Source of the DNA: Mesostigma viride | Taxonomy: Eukaryota > Streptophyta > Mesostigmatophyceae > Mesostigmatales > Mesostigmataceae | Direction: 5' to 3' | Assembly (NCBI GenBank): GCA_009746045.1 | Contig: RPFO01000002.1 | Coordinates: 2,005,506-2,069,505, forward strand | DNA: 64,000 nt | Shown here: in pieces, positions 22,297 through 32,040 of the stretch | Layout: every line of letters starts with the position of its first letter | How positions within the stretch are numbered: the stretch's first letter is position 1 | Made by a program: the position numbers and the translations under genes | Notes under the pieces: generated by a model | Told to the model about the DNA's origin: nothing | Seen by the model: only the letters and a program-made list of their open reading frames with translations | Database searches by the model: none

Positions 22297-23947
22297 ATGA
22301 GGAAGGTGCCAAGTACACGGTGCCTTCTAGGAGCAATTTTTCCGATTTTGGCCTGCTGCTATGCTTGGGAAGGCGCACCGGAGGAGAAATTTGCTCATGG
22401 CAAAGATGCAGGTATTTTCATTTGGGGGGGCGGGATTTGCGAGGTTGCGTTGGCGATATGTCCGAACAAGCACCAGTTGCTGCCGCTCCTGGCATTTGCC
22501 CCCGCATTCTTTCAACTTCACCTGGGCTAGGTTGTGAGCCCTGGCTGTCTTTTCCTCGCGGGATGCTGACCTTGTCATAACCCGTATCGTGTGCTTCACC
22601 TATACCTCTTGGGTCTGCTATTTATCTGCAACAGGAAGCGAGCATGTTCGTTGGACAACCTCTGCTCCACGTGCGAGCAGTGAAACGATCAAAAGAGACA
22701 TGTGGCATCGATTAATGGCAAACTTAGATCATAGCTCCAGCTGGCAGCACCATGAGACCCATGGCGGGTTACAGGGGAGTAGCATGCGGGCACGAATGAC
22801 GAGAAAGCTCACCTACAGTGATGACAGCAGCAGTGACGAAGCGGACGCCTCGGCAAAATGGCTCGCGAGGACGCGGTGGTGTGCGCAGCCACTGCCCAAG
22901 GCCAGGTCTCGCGGTACGCGTCAGCTCCTGCAAAAGCCGACTGCCCGCAGGGTCGCCCCCGCCCCCAGCACAGAAGCAGAAAGCGACGATGCATGGCCAT
23001 CGGATGAGAATGAAGCGGGGAGCAGCCACTCAACCCCCGCCGAGCCAAAGGTGTACTTGGTGGGCAACAACTTCACGGAGCCGACCGGGCCCGGCAAGTC
23101 CAAGCGCATGGCTCGCTTCATCGTGAAGGAGATGACCCCCACCGAGCAGACGTCGTGCCGCCACACGGGCATGGCGTGCGCCGAGGACGCACCCCTGGGG
23201 GGTGCGCGCAAGCGGCTGCGGGAAGGGTCCCTGGGCACGTGCGCACTGGTAGGGCTGGGTGCCAACCTGTTGGGGCGGCGGCGCGGGCGCGATATCGACG
23301 CGCACGACACGGTCATCCGGTTTGGGGGCGCCCCCATTCAGGGGTATGAGGCGGATGTCGGGCGCCGCACGAGCGTGGCGTACGTGCGCGAGGTGCCCAA
23401 CATGCGCAAGGAGGAGCGCACCGAGGGGGGGCCCAAGCGCGTCTATGTGCCCGGCTCGGACGTTTGGGGTAGCCAGGTGGCGCTGCCGGAGCTCATGTAC
23501 GTGTCGGAAGGCCTGCACGACGTGGGCCTCAAGAAACACGTTGATGTGGACGAGCACCGCGGCAAGGCCTACTGGCCGATCACTGCGCTGTCCATGGAGG
23601 GCGGCCTGCGTGCAGTGAACGTGTACCACCGTCTGGCGGGCCTCGTGACCATGGTGGCGGACGAGCTCAAGGGGGCCGACCGCGAGGGGGTGCGCGAGGC
23701 GATTCGGGACCGGATGCTTAAGCCCACGTCCGGCATGAAGCTCATCTTCACGCTCGTCCACTCGCGCCTGTGCACACGGCTGGACCTGTATGGGTTCAGC
23801 CGAGATGGCACAGGGCACTACTTTGAGGGCCTGAGCCATGCCCGCAGGGACGCGCGGAGCGCAATGCATTTTAAGCACGTCGCAGGCTTGGAGTACTATG
23901 TGTACAAGGTCGCGATGGAAAATGGTATATTGTGCCTGTACGATTAA
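22297..23947 (+). CDS. GT29 sialyltransferase-like glycosyltransferase
   Basis: Two-exon model, 475 residues. Exon 1 is 22297-22411 (ATG at 22297, donor GCAG|GTATTT). Exon 2 is 22635-23947 (acceptor CTGCAACAG|GAAGCG, stop TAA). The phases match (G|GA). Exon 1 supplies Arg/Lys followed by a hydrophobic run (RCLLGAIFPILACCYAW), a signal anchor typical of Golgi type II enzymes. The GT29 motifs are present: L-motif from Cys241 (CALVGLGANL, then DIDAHDTVIRFGG, DVGRRTS), S-motif at about 402-424 (PTSGMKLIF, LDLYGFSRDG), motif III at about 433 (HYFEG), and VS motif His453-x4-Glu458. GT29 enzymes transfer sialic acid from CMP-sialic acid. In green plants and algae the real donor may be CMP-Kdo or a related ulosonic acid, so the substrate is open. 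Residues 40-200 are low-complexity and look like a stem. If exon 1 is wrong, exon 2 would need another start. Confidence 0.85.
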
Positions 23948-24022
23948 AGAGAAGTGCATGTGTCCAACCTTTTTATAAATCGAAAGGAAAATGGATATAT
24001 CAACCATGTTTTCTGACCCGGA

Positions 24023-24027
24023 TGTAA
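24023..24027 (+). terminator. Candidate UGUAA polyadenylation signal for the GT29 gene
   Basis: TGTAA lies 76 nt after the stop codon. UGUAA is the usual poly(A) signal in chlorophyte algae, but the pentamer is common by chance. Confidence 0.35.
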
Positions 24028-24039
24028 TTCTGTTCAGAT

Positions 24040-24290
24040 CCAGCCGTGGTCAACCCGTTTCACGTTTCGATACCTTTGGTATCGAGCGGACAGGTGTGTA
24101 GTACTCCTCGCAACCATTAGCTCACGTAGTATAGCGATCTACTACAATTTCCGCAATTGCTGGCACCTCTCTCCGGTAAAGAGTTTTTCCGCAGTTGGAC
24201 TGTAGCTTGGGATGCCTTCGGATCAGAAGACCCATTCAGCCATTGAATCATACCAGAGGTCCTAGGTCGAATACGTGGTGGAGCTACTTG
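24040..24290 (+). mobile_element. tRNA-like SINE, diverged copy
   Basis: Order of blocks as in the 31.7-kb copy: AACCCGTTTCACG, CAGGTGTGTAGTACTCCT, GAGTTTTTCCGCAGTTGGAC, TGTAGCTTGGGATGCC and AGGTCCTAGGTCGAATACG (B-box position). It is far more diverged than the other copies, and the 3' CGCGTTTTCCGCGG part is missing. Confidence 0.45.
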
Positions 24291-24589
24291 AACTTCATTC
24301 GCGTTTTGTCGCGCCCCAGCGCGCTTGGCAGCAGTTACTAATTACTAGTTACTATTTACTAGTTGTTGCCTCGATGATATCAACTATGTTTTCTTATTGG
24401 GGCGGGAAATGGCTGCACTGCCTGGAATGGTGTGAGATGGCCTGCTTTCTGCCATGGGCAAGTTCCTATGCTTGCATTTGATGCGAGTGCATGCATGTGC
24501 AAATGCACAATACCACATTGTGATGGCCATGTGCACACTACTTCATGCAACGATGCCATTGATTTCGACCTCGAGAACAATCATTAATT

Positions 24590-24850
24590 AAACGCGTGCT
24601 CCCGCGTTGGGGAGTCACGGAGCACCTGAGTGATTTTAAGGGGAGGTGGCACCCCTAATTTGACCTACGCCAACATGACTTGTAATTCATTAGCACAATG
24701 CTGAAATATGATTGGGGGCACTAATTGACATCTCTGGTGAGTTGTCCATGCACTTGTTGGGGGTACGTACTACGCCCATCTATACCAAGGATACGCCATT
24801 ATTGTGCTATGAATAGAAAAGGACGCTAATTAGGGCTGGGTATTAATAAA
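24590..24850 (-). mobile_element. LINE 3' end with ATTAATTAA tail
   Basis: ATTAATTAAACGCGTGCTCC, then GTTGGGGAGTCACGGAGCAC, matches the sequence that follows the (ATTC)n array at 488-530. The two have different simple-repeat tails but the same body, and the orientation is minus. Confidence 0.5.
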
Positions 24851-24918
24851 GGCGCTTTCGGCCCCAACCTTTCTAGGTCGATGATTACGACTGGACCACC
24901 ATTTCTCCGAGTGATGCT

Positions 24919-25710
24919 ATGCATCACATCGTCTTCGGGGACTACGCCTCGCTTTACGACCTGTGCCTCCATCTCCACGCCACTGGAGGCCTCCTCGTCA
25001 CCGACGGCCGACGCTGGCACAACATCAGCCAGATGTTCGGGAGTCCCCGCCCCCAACTCCAACACGCCGTCCTCAACTCTCTTCTCCAGAAGTCTGACGG
25101 CGAGATCTGGGCTCCATCCATCTCCGCCCCCGCATTCCGTTCCATCCTCACGGAAGCCTTTCAGCAGCACGTGACCCACCTTGCTGCCGACATAGCAGCA
25201 ATCGGCGGCACGCTGACTGCTGAACTTCCACACATTTCCACCGCTGCCGCCTCCACCTCCACTGCCATTTCCGCCTCCACTGCCGACATCAAAGCCCAGC
25301 TCCTCGACCTCGACCACCGCCTTCAAGCCACCGCCAACGCCCTTGAGACCTTGCATGACACCGCCGGCCTCACCGCCCAGGCGGTGAAGGACATCGCCGC
25401 CCAGCCGGCTCCTGCTGGCCCGCCCGGCGATGCTCCCTCCACCTGGGCGGACTTGCTTAAGCAGCACACCACCTCCACCACCTCCACCATCTCGGCACAA
25501 CTCAAGCAACAAGCCCTCGACCTTCGCGAGGAAGCCGACATCGCCCGGCGCAGCCACAATGTCATCGTCAAGCACTTCGACCAGTAGGCAGGTGAGACCT
25601 CCACGAGCCTTCTTGAGGCATTTAAGCGCGCCATTCTTGCCCCCATGTTACTCACTGGTGAGCTGGACATGTCGGCTGTCCGCCTCCCCCGCGCGCGGGG
25701 GAAGGCTGGC
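24919..25710 (+). pseudogene. L1-type LINE ORF1 (N-terminal, coiled-coil and RRM start), truncated
   Basis: The open frame of about 222 codons begins HHIVFGDYASLYDLCLHLH. It has a long Ala/Thr/Leu-rich helical middle (LDLDHRLQATANALETLHDT, likely coiled coil) and reaches QALDLREEADIARRSHNVIV. A TAG at 25585-25587 interrupts the point where other copies read FDxxxGE. Downstream in frame, LLEAFKRAIL, LTGELDMSAVRLPRARG continues the RRM-like segment. ORF1p of L1 elements is a trimeric RNA chaperone (coiled coil, RRM, C-terminal domain). Related copies are at 29570-30650 and 32440-33600 on the minus strand. Confidence 0.7.
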
Positions 25711-27060
25711 CCGGCACCCGTGCTCCTCATGGTCCGCCGATGTTGTCCATTTGGACGACAACCCACGTAACGTAAGTGTGCCGCGTAATTCCGTGACCTC
25801 CGACGTAAGGGACGTACCGTAAATTGGTCCGACGGTCCAGGGCAGACCCCAAGTGAATGAAAATGCGAAGGTCGGGCAGATAATTGCGCCATAGCACAGT
25901 AAATACCTCGTGCAATGATAGAGTTGTCACGTGACTTTTGCTAACATTTTTTACCGTTGAGCGCGCGCATACGAGATATGGCTGTCAACGTGCCATTTTG
26001 GTGAAAAATTTGGGTTCGCAGCTTGAAATGGGTCAGATGATGACCCCTGAACGATGATGCATTATGTTGGTACGTCAAGAATGATCAGATTCACGGAACT
26101 GGGAAAACGCTCGGTGGTTATTACCTCTGTCTTGGTCGTCACCATCAGACGAGACGTCCCAGTTGGTATCGCCTGTTTCTTTTTGGTTTCTTGGTAGCTT
26201 CCGTCTGCCTGGGCCTTCCATTGTTTTACGGAAGTCAGCGGCAGCATCTGCTGGGAACGTCGACGAGTTAGACGTCATCTTTGCATAGATAATCAACATG
26301 GTAATGTTGACGGATGCATGGATACAGCGGAAATGGCTGCCTCTGCTACTAGCATTTGTATCCGTGACGTATGCGTGTGGCCAGCGGAACACGGCCAGGT
26401 CATGATCGAGGCAGGTACGGCAATTCGTTTTCGTGTTGTTTGCGTGGAAACTCGTACATTTATACATGCCTTATGGTGGATACATTAGTGGTAATTGCAA
26501 CAGCCTTCCATGCCTGCTCAAGGAGGGGTTTTAGCCAGAATGTTGCCCAACTTTTGTGGCATTTCTTGGGGGGATACCGTTCAGTGAGTGCAAGGTGGCT
26601 TCATATTTGTATTTCAGCATATCTGGCAGTTTCTTGTGGTCAACTATATTGCTTCATTGTATGGCATGGCATAGAAGGCCGTTTGATCGCGCGTAAGCCA
26701 CACACGTAAACGCGGGCATTGTATGGGCCAAATGGGCTATCCGGGTGGTTTGACCCAAGGAAAGCACCATTGGACTATCCAACTAAATTGTCCAATGTTG
26801 GGTTTGAGGTTTTTGACCCTCCCCTGAAAAAAATGGGGGGGTATACTTTTTCTTTGGCACCAAATGATCATCTTTTGGCTCACTTTGACTAAATGTATCA
26901 TCCAAAACACTTACTAGACTCATGATATTATTGCATATTCTGAAAGCCCTTGAAGTGTAGATACTTCTAGCATCTTGGTTGGGGGTATTTGGAGTTGTGG
27001 GCTATGAGTCATGATTTTTTTTATTTTCAGGGGTGTGAAAGTGCCTGAAAGGGCTTGGCG
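25711..27060. other. No gene recognised
   Basis: AT-richer DNA with small unrelated open frames only. I see no repeat family or domain in it. It lies between two LINE pieces and could be unique intergenic sequence. Confidence 0.4.
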
Positions 27061-27077
27061 GACCATGGGTTAAGTAC

Positions 27078-27297
27078 ATGGCGGACAAGCTGGCGTTCCT
27101 TAAATGCCGCAAGAAGGTCTCGGAAACTCGCTTCACGCTGGGCGACGACTTGACCCTGGCCCAGCAACAACGGCGACGCGAGCTATGGCCGACCTACCTT
27201 CAGCTCCGGCAGAGCGCAAGGGGGAAGCCGGTATACTGGAGGGGGGCGGTCATCCACGTTGACCACAAGCCCTGGCAGTCCCCTCCTGCCACCTCAG
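27078..27297 (+). pseudogene. LINE ORF1 C-terminal domain fragment
   Basis: It encodes MADKLAFLKCRKKVSETRFT, LGDDLTLAQQQRRRELWPTY and GKPVYWRGAVIHVDHKPWQ. The pattern FL..RK.L..T....DDLT..Q...RR.LWP and then WRG is shared with the remnants at 950-1190 and 32440-32720. It is only 70 codons and abuts the left arm of the inverted LINE repeat. Confidence 0.7.
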
Positions 27298-27796
27298 ACT
27301 ACTGGTATATATATTAAAAATATAATTACTTACAGGGCTGCAGAGTGAAATCACTCAAACCAAAGCAAACGCCCAGCTATAAACCTCTATACAGAGCCAT
27401 GTCAAATCTCTATACTACGATAAGACCAATGGAAACTCCTAACGGGAGGAACCTAATAGCCCTGCTGCACCGCAAAATCAGCCCGCGTACGGCGGAGCAT
27501 GATGTCAGCCATGGCCCGAGTCAGCGCAACCGACAAGCGCTGACGCCAATATGACGTCCAGGTCCGCGCCGACCATGAGGCCCGCTGGCCCTCCAGGTCC
27601 AGCCGGTCCTCCCGGAGCCGGCAACACTCCTTGAAGAAGGCGGAGGTCAGGGGCCCCATGGCCCCAAACTCCTCCAGGACAAAGGGCACCACACGATGGT
27701 GCCCGACGTCGCCGTAGGCCAGGAGCTTGGCCCGCTCCGCCCGGTCCGCCGTGTAACCTGCCGTGAGGGAGGCCCCAGCCACGTGGCTAAGAGCCA
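27298..27796 (-). mobile_element. Left arm of inverted LINE repeat: ORF2 C-terminus and 3' UTR
   Basis: On the minus strand it encodes GYTADRAERAKLLAYGDVGH, HRVVPFVLEEFGAMGP, FFKECCRLREDRLDLEGQ and SYWRQRLSVALT, ending at a TAA after ADFAVQQGY, followed by a short 3' UTR. It is almost identical to the right arm at 28117-28615, with a few substitutions and a 4-bp TGCA difference. Confidence 0.85.
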
Positions 27797-27828
27797 CTAG
27801 GAATATATATAAATATCTTGTTCCGGCC

Positions 27829-28615
27829 GGGCGGCCTTGTGGTAGCTGTGGGCAGCCGCTGGATCCCACGGGGACTCACTACCTTTCCTGCATGGGGGGC
27901 CAACAGAATCAGAATTGGTATTTGTATTTGCACACTGTCCTCCTGACGGTGGTGCTCGCCATGATTCGGTCGGTTTTCCCCCACGCGAACATCCGGTCCG
28001 AGGATGCGGATGGCGCTGCCTTCTATTCCCCCAACCACCGCGGCCTGACATCGTGGTGCTGGACTTTGAGGGGGGTGGCCGGCATCTGCTTATCGACGTT
28101 TCGGTGGCGCGGCCCTTGGCTCTTAGCCACGTGGCTGGGGCCTCCCTCACGGCAGTGCAGGTTACACGGCGGACCGGGCGGAGCGGGCCAAGCTCCTGGC
28201 CTACGGCGACGTCGGGCACCATCGTGTGGTGCCCTTTGTCCTGGAGGAGTTTGGGGCCATGGGGCCCCTGACCTCCGCCTTCTTCAAGGAGTGTTGCCGG
28301 CTCCGGGAGGACCGGCTGGACCTGGAGGGCCAGCGGGCCTCATGGTCGGCGCGGACCTGGACGTCATATTGGCGTCAGCGCTTGTCGGTTGCGCTGACTC
28401 GGGCCATGGCTGACATCATGCTCCGCCGTACGCGGGCTGATTTTGCGGTGCAGCAGGGCTATTAGGTTCCTCCCATTAGGAGTTTCCATTGGTCTTATCG
28501 TAGTATAGAGATTTGACATGGCTCTGTATAGAGGTTTATAGCTGGGCGTTTGCTTTGGTTTGAGTGATTTCACTCTGCTGTAAGTAATTATATTTTTAAT
28601 ATATATACCAGTAGT
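27829..28615 (+). mobile_element. LINE ORF2 C-terminal region and 3' UTR (right arm at 28117-28615)
   Basis: It encodes CGSCGQPLDPTGTHYLSC (a Cys/His zinc-binding pattern), LTVVLAMIRSVFPHANIRSE, NHRPDIVVLDFEGGGRHLLI (across a frameshift), DVSVARPLALSHVAG, then VVPFVLEEFGAMGP and the DRLDLEGQ...SYWRQRLS tail. The RPD...IDVSV arrangement resembles the C-terminal PD-(D/E)XK-like segment seen after the reverse transcriptase in several eukaryotic non-LTR elements (inference). No reverse transcriptase core is present, as expected for 5' truncation. Confidence 0.75.
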
Positions 28616-28619
28616 GTAG

Positions 28620-29017
28620 ATTAGTAAGGCTTAGCCTAGCATGTGGCCCACGCGCATGTGCGCCCATAATGGCCCCCATGGATGATGCCTTCAACATTTA
28701 GCCATGCTTTGTCTATAATGGGACCCCCATGGATGTTGCATTAAGAATTTAGCCATGCTATGCCATGCAGAGAGATGCTCTCTGTCGAGAAGCCATGCCC
28801 TAGCTCTTGTATAGCCATGATGATCTTCCCCCACATGACATACTCCCCCTTAGCTGGGCATAGTGTGAAGATCATGAGGGTGCCGGTGCCCTTGAGGAAC
28901 CTAGAGCAAGTGCTGCTTACATTCCACTCTTGCAGGAAGTAGCCTAGAATGTATTAAAAGCCATATATGCCCCTTCTCAGGGATATGTGCTACATTGACT
29001 CCCAACGGAGTGATGTT
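28620..29017 (+). mobile_element. LINE/SINE 3' UTR copy, plus orientation
   Basis: Blocks AGAGCAAGTG, TTGCAGGAAGTAGCC, GCCATATATGCCCCTTCTC, AGGGATATGTGCTACATTGA and CTCCCAACGGAGTGATGTT, ending in a (TTAA)n tail. The same blocks appear inverted from 29041, so the two copies face each other tail to tail. Confidence 0.7.
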
Positions 29018-29042
29018 GATAGTTAATTAATTAATTAATTAA
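29018..29042. repeat. (TTAA)n tail shared by two opposed elements
   Basis: GTTAATTAATTAATTAATTA region at the centre of the tail-to-tail palindrome. Confidence 0.85.
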
Positions 29043-30664
29043 TAAAGGAACATGACTCCGTTGGGAGTACATGTGGCACATATCCCTGAGATCGAGGGGG
29101 CATATGGCGACTTATTCTGGGCTACTTCCTGCAAGGGTGGGATGTAAACTACACCTGCTCTAGGTGCACCAACGGCACCTGCACCACCATGATCTATCGG
29201 AGCGCTTGCATGGGGCCCGGGATGGGGTGGAAGGTCAGCATGGCTATACAAAAGGGGTCCCCAGTTCGATTCCGGCCTGGATTCATTTGCAGAACGCGTT
29301 TTTCCGCGTTTTCCGCGGACCGGCACTGAACGCAAATGGTTTCCACCTTTGCGGCGTGCCAAATCAGAATACAAAAGGTATAGATAGGGCATGGCTTCTC
29401 AGCAGAGAGTGGCTAGAGCTCTGCATGGGCACAGCATAACTAAATAAAGCTAGGCATCATCTGGTGTGTGGCACATCGATCATAGGCACACATGTACATG
29501 GCTAAATAATGCTAAGGCATCGGCTGGTATAGTGCCTGTAGTAGGCGTCCATGTACAAGGCCACGGTGGCTACATGCGACCAAGGATTTCTCTCTCGAAC
29601 GCCTGTGCAAGCTTCTCAGGTTCAGTCTCACCTTCCACCAGGTCGAAGTTCTTGACGATGACGTTAAGGCTGCGCTTGGCGAGCTCGGCCTCCTCGCGGA
29701 GGTCGAGCGTCTGCTGCTGGAGCTGTGCTGCGACGGCGGAGGTGGTGCATGGAGGTGGTGTGGTGCTTGAGCATGTCCGCCCAGGTCTGGGTTGGAGGAG
29801 CATCGCCAGCAAGGCCAGCGCCGGGCTGGCTTGGCGGCAATGTCCTTCACCGCCTGGCCGGCCGCGGTGAGCTAGGCCTGCGGTGTTTTGCAGGCACTCG
29901 ATGGCAATGGCGTTGTCCTCAGTGGAGGCGCTTGTTGTCGATGTCACGGAGCTGGCCAGTGGTGGCGTCGGTGGAGGCGGTGGGGGGGGGGGGGAGGAGA
30001 GGAGGGTGGAGCTGTGGAGGTGGAAATGGCGGGGAGCTCAGCAGCCAGCGTGCGGCCCGCACCTGCCACATCTGCATGCAGCTAGGGGCGTCACGTGCTG
30101 TGAGATGGCTTTTTTAAGGTGGAGGAGGAAGGTGGATTTGGGCAAGGGGGAGGGGACCCAGAGGTCTTCGGCAGAGCGCTGAAGGATGGCAAAGAGGGGG
30201 GCCGGCGAGCTGAAGGCGCGGTTGGGACCAGTCGGGCAGACCTGTGGTTAGGTCCGCAGTGAGAAAACCGGCCGTCAGGTCCGTTGCGGAGGCGATTATG
30301 GCGGAGGAGGAGGCGCTGGCACACTGACAGGTCAAGGGGGGAGGAGGCGTACGACCCATAAAGCACGAGCTCCACGTATCTTGATGGGTGGCATGTCGAA
30401 ATAGCTGGGTCTGTTGACGCCAAAGGTGGAAAATAACCTGTCGACGTCAAAGTCGCGCTCAGACCAGCTAGGTTCGGCTGGGCGGCTGCGCTTGGGCTCA
30501 GGCGATGCAGAGGGCGAGGCATTATGCCCGGGAGGGATCTGGGCGACCACCAGTGCGCGACTAGTGTCACCGCTGCCTGTCGGACCTGAGGGCGAAGCGC
30601 AGCCGGAGCTGCAGTCACCTATTTTCAGCCCTGGCTTAGCGCAGCCGCCAGGCTGCGTTGCGTA
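29041..30664 (-). mobile_element. ORF1-only LINE derivative (half-LINE), copy 1
   Basis: From right to left: ORF1 N-terminal region (RPAEPSWSERDFDVDRLF, FDMPPIKIRGARALWVV, then LVLYGSYASSPLDLSVCQ in another frame), coiled-coil part and RRM start (LDLREEAELAKRSLNVIVKN, EGETEPEKLAQAFEREILG). After that it runs directly into the 3' UTR blocks and the (TTAA)n tail, with no ORF2. A piece of the tRNA-like SINE (CCCCAGTTCGATTCCGGC, CGCGTTTTCCGCGG) sits at 29250-29372 inside it. Several frameshifts; not expected to be active. Confidence 0.6.
29250..29372 (+). mobile_element. tRNA-like SINE, partial copy
   Basis: GTCCCCAGTTCGATTCCGGC, then TTCATTTGCAGAACGCG, TTTTCCGCGTTTTCCGCGG and CACTGAACGCAAATGGTTTC, ending CAAATCAGAATA. 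It matches the 3' half of the copy at 31670-32010. Confidence 0.6.
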
Positions 30665-30931
30665 GAGGAGCGTTTGCTCGACGGCATATATTTTGTAATA
30701 GCTTCGGAAAATTATATCAGCGTGTGCGTCTTAGAAAGACGAAGCGATTGTGATATTCACAGCCGAATTTGATGCCCAAACGTGAAAGTTATGAGCTCCG
30801 CCGTCAGCCATGGCTACCTCGTGGCTTGTGGCTCGCTGGGTATGCTCCATCCAATGCATGCACACATTTGTTGGCAAAGCTGTATGCAGTGTTTATAGTT
30901 CCCAGAGTTTGTATAGCTCGCTGAGCTATTT

Positions 30932-31208
30932 AGTTGTCTCACTTAATTTACATAATGGAAACGGCGAAACCTTGAGCAGTTATTAATTTCCCCGTAAAAC
31001 AACCCTTTTTTACCCGACATTGGAAATAACTTTTTACAAACACTTCAAAAAAAATACTTGAAAACGCAGCAAAAATCAGTCTAACAGGGGGACAACTGTG
31101 TTCCAAGTTCCAGGTCATTCCGATAAGTCTCAAGTTATATAAGGTTATGTGTGCTAAAACATGAACGTACGCTAAAGGAGCTTTTTCTGTTAATTAAGTG
31201 AGACAACT
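30932..31208. mobile_element. MITE candidate with 17-bp perfect terminal inverted repeats
   Basis: AGTTGTCTCACTTAATT at 30932-30948 and its exact reverse complement AATTAAGTGAGACAACT at 31192-31208 bound 277 bp of AT-rich non-coding DNA. A further AGTTGTCTCACTTA lies at 31433-31446, giving a second overlapping inverted pair with the 31192 end. No clear target-site duplication was seen. Confidence 0.5.
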
Positions 31209-31526
31209 CAATCAAGGAGACAACCAGAAACAGAAGGAGACAACTATGCCTGGACGCATGGCATATCATCTGTGTGTAAGGCCACTCAGACATGATCAAT
31301 GTTTTCCATCCAAGAAGCCGAAAAACATGCCCAACTTGATCACACGGCTCCCGCGGCCTTCGCGTCTTTCCCCTCAGACAACTACCCTTAGTCCTTCCAC
31401 GCCGTTGGATCGCCATGTGCATGCCCCAGGCATAGTTGTCTCACTTAGCACAACATAAGAAACAGGCTAGGCACCTCATCTGCCCTCACCTGCCCTCGGC
31501 ATGGCCAACTTTGCCATGCAGTGTGG

Positions 31527-31612
31527 GCATAGCAGCTTTTTCCGCGTTTTCCGCGGCCCGGCACTGAACGCAAATGGTTTTCACCTTTGCGGAGTGCCTC
31601 ATCAGAATATAC
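31527..31612 (+). mobile_element. tRNA-like SINE, 3' fragment
   Basis: TTTTTCCGCGTTTTCCGCGG, CCCGGCACTGAACGCAAATG and CCTTTGCGGAGTGCC, ending ATCAGAATATA, are nearly identical to 31934-32010. Confidence 0.65.
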
Positions 31613-31669
31613 GCTTGGCTGATTTCGATAGTACCGGCTACGCCCCCTTCTACTAAAAAGAAGGATTCA

Positions 31670-32012
31670 GCCGTGTTCAGCCCGTCTCACGGTGCGAGAC
31701 TGAACAAGTCTCGCGTGCAGACACGTGTGTAGTACTCCTACACACAGATCTCGAGTGATTTATCTAGTACCAAATCCGAAAGGCTTGCATCACTCCCCGG
31801 ACAGGAGAACTTTTGCGGATGACTGTAGGTGTAAGTTGGCGATGCCATGGTAACCGGAGACGTCCGTCCTATAGTCAGCAAAATTGGTGCGAGAGGTCCC
31901 CAGTTCGATTCCGGTCGGATTCATTTGCAGATCGCGTTTTTCCGCGTTTTCCGCGGCCCGGCACTGAACGCAAATGGTTTTCACCTTTGCGGAGTGCCTG
32001 ATCAGAATAGCA
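31670..32012 (+). mobile_element. tRNA-like SINE, longest copy
   Basis: Blocks in order: CAGCCCGTCTCACGGTGCGA, ACACGTGTGTAGTACTCCTA, GGAGAACTTTTGCGGATGAC, TGTAGGTGTAAGTTGGC (A-box-like), GAGAGGTCCCCAGTTCGATT with CCGG (B-box-like GTTCGATTCC), GCGTTTTTCCGCGTTTTCCG, and the end GCCTGATCAGAATA. The A-to-B spacing of about 80 bp is longer than in tRNA genes, so this is not a functional tRNA. Confidence 0.6.
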
Positions 32013-32040
32013 GCACCATCGCTATAGCTAGTAGGCATTA

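Noticed and set aside
31820-31930. Functional tRNA gene
   Set aside because: It has a B-box-like core but no complete cloverleaf, the A-to-B spacing is too long, and it is part of a dispersed repeat.
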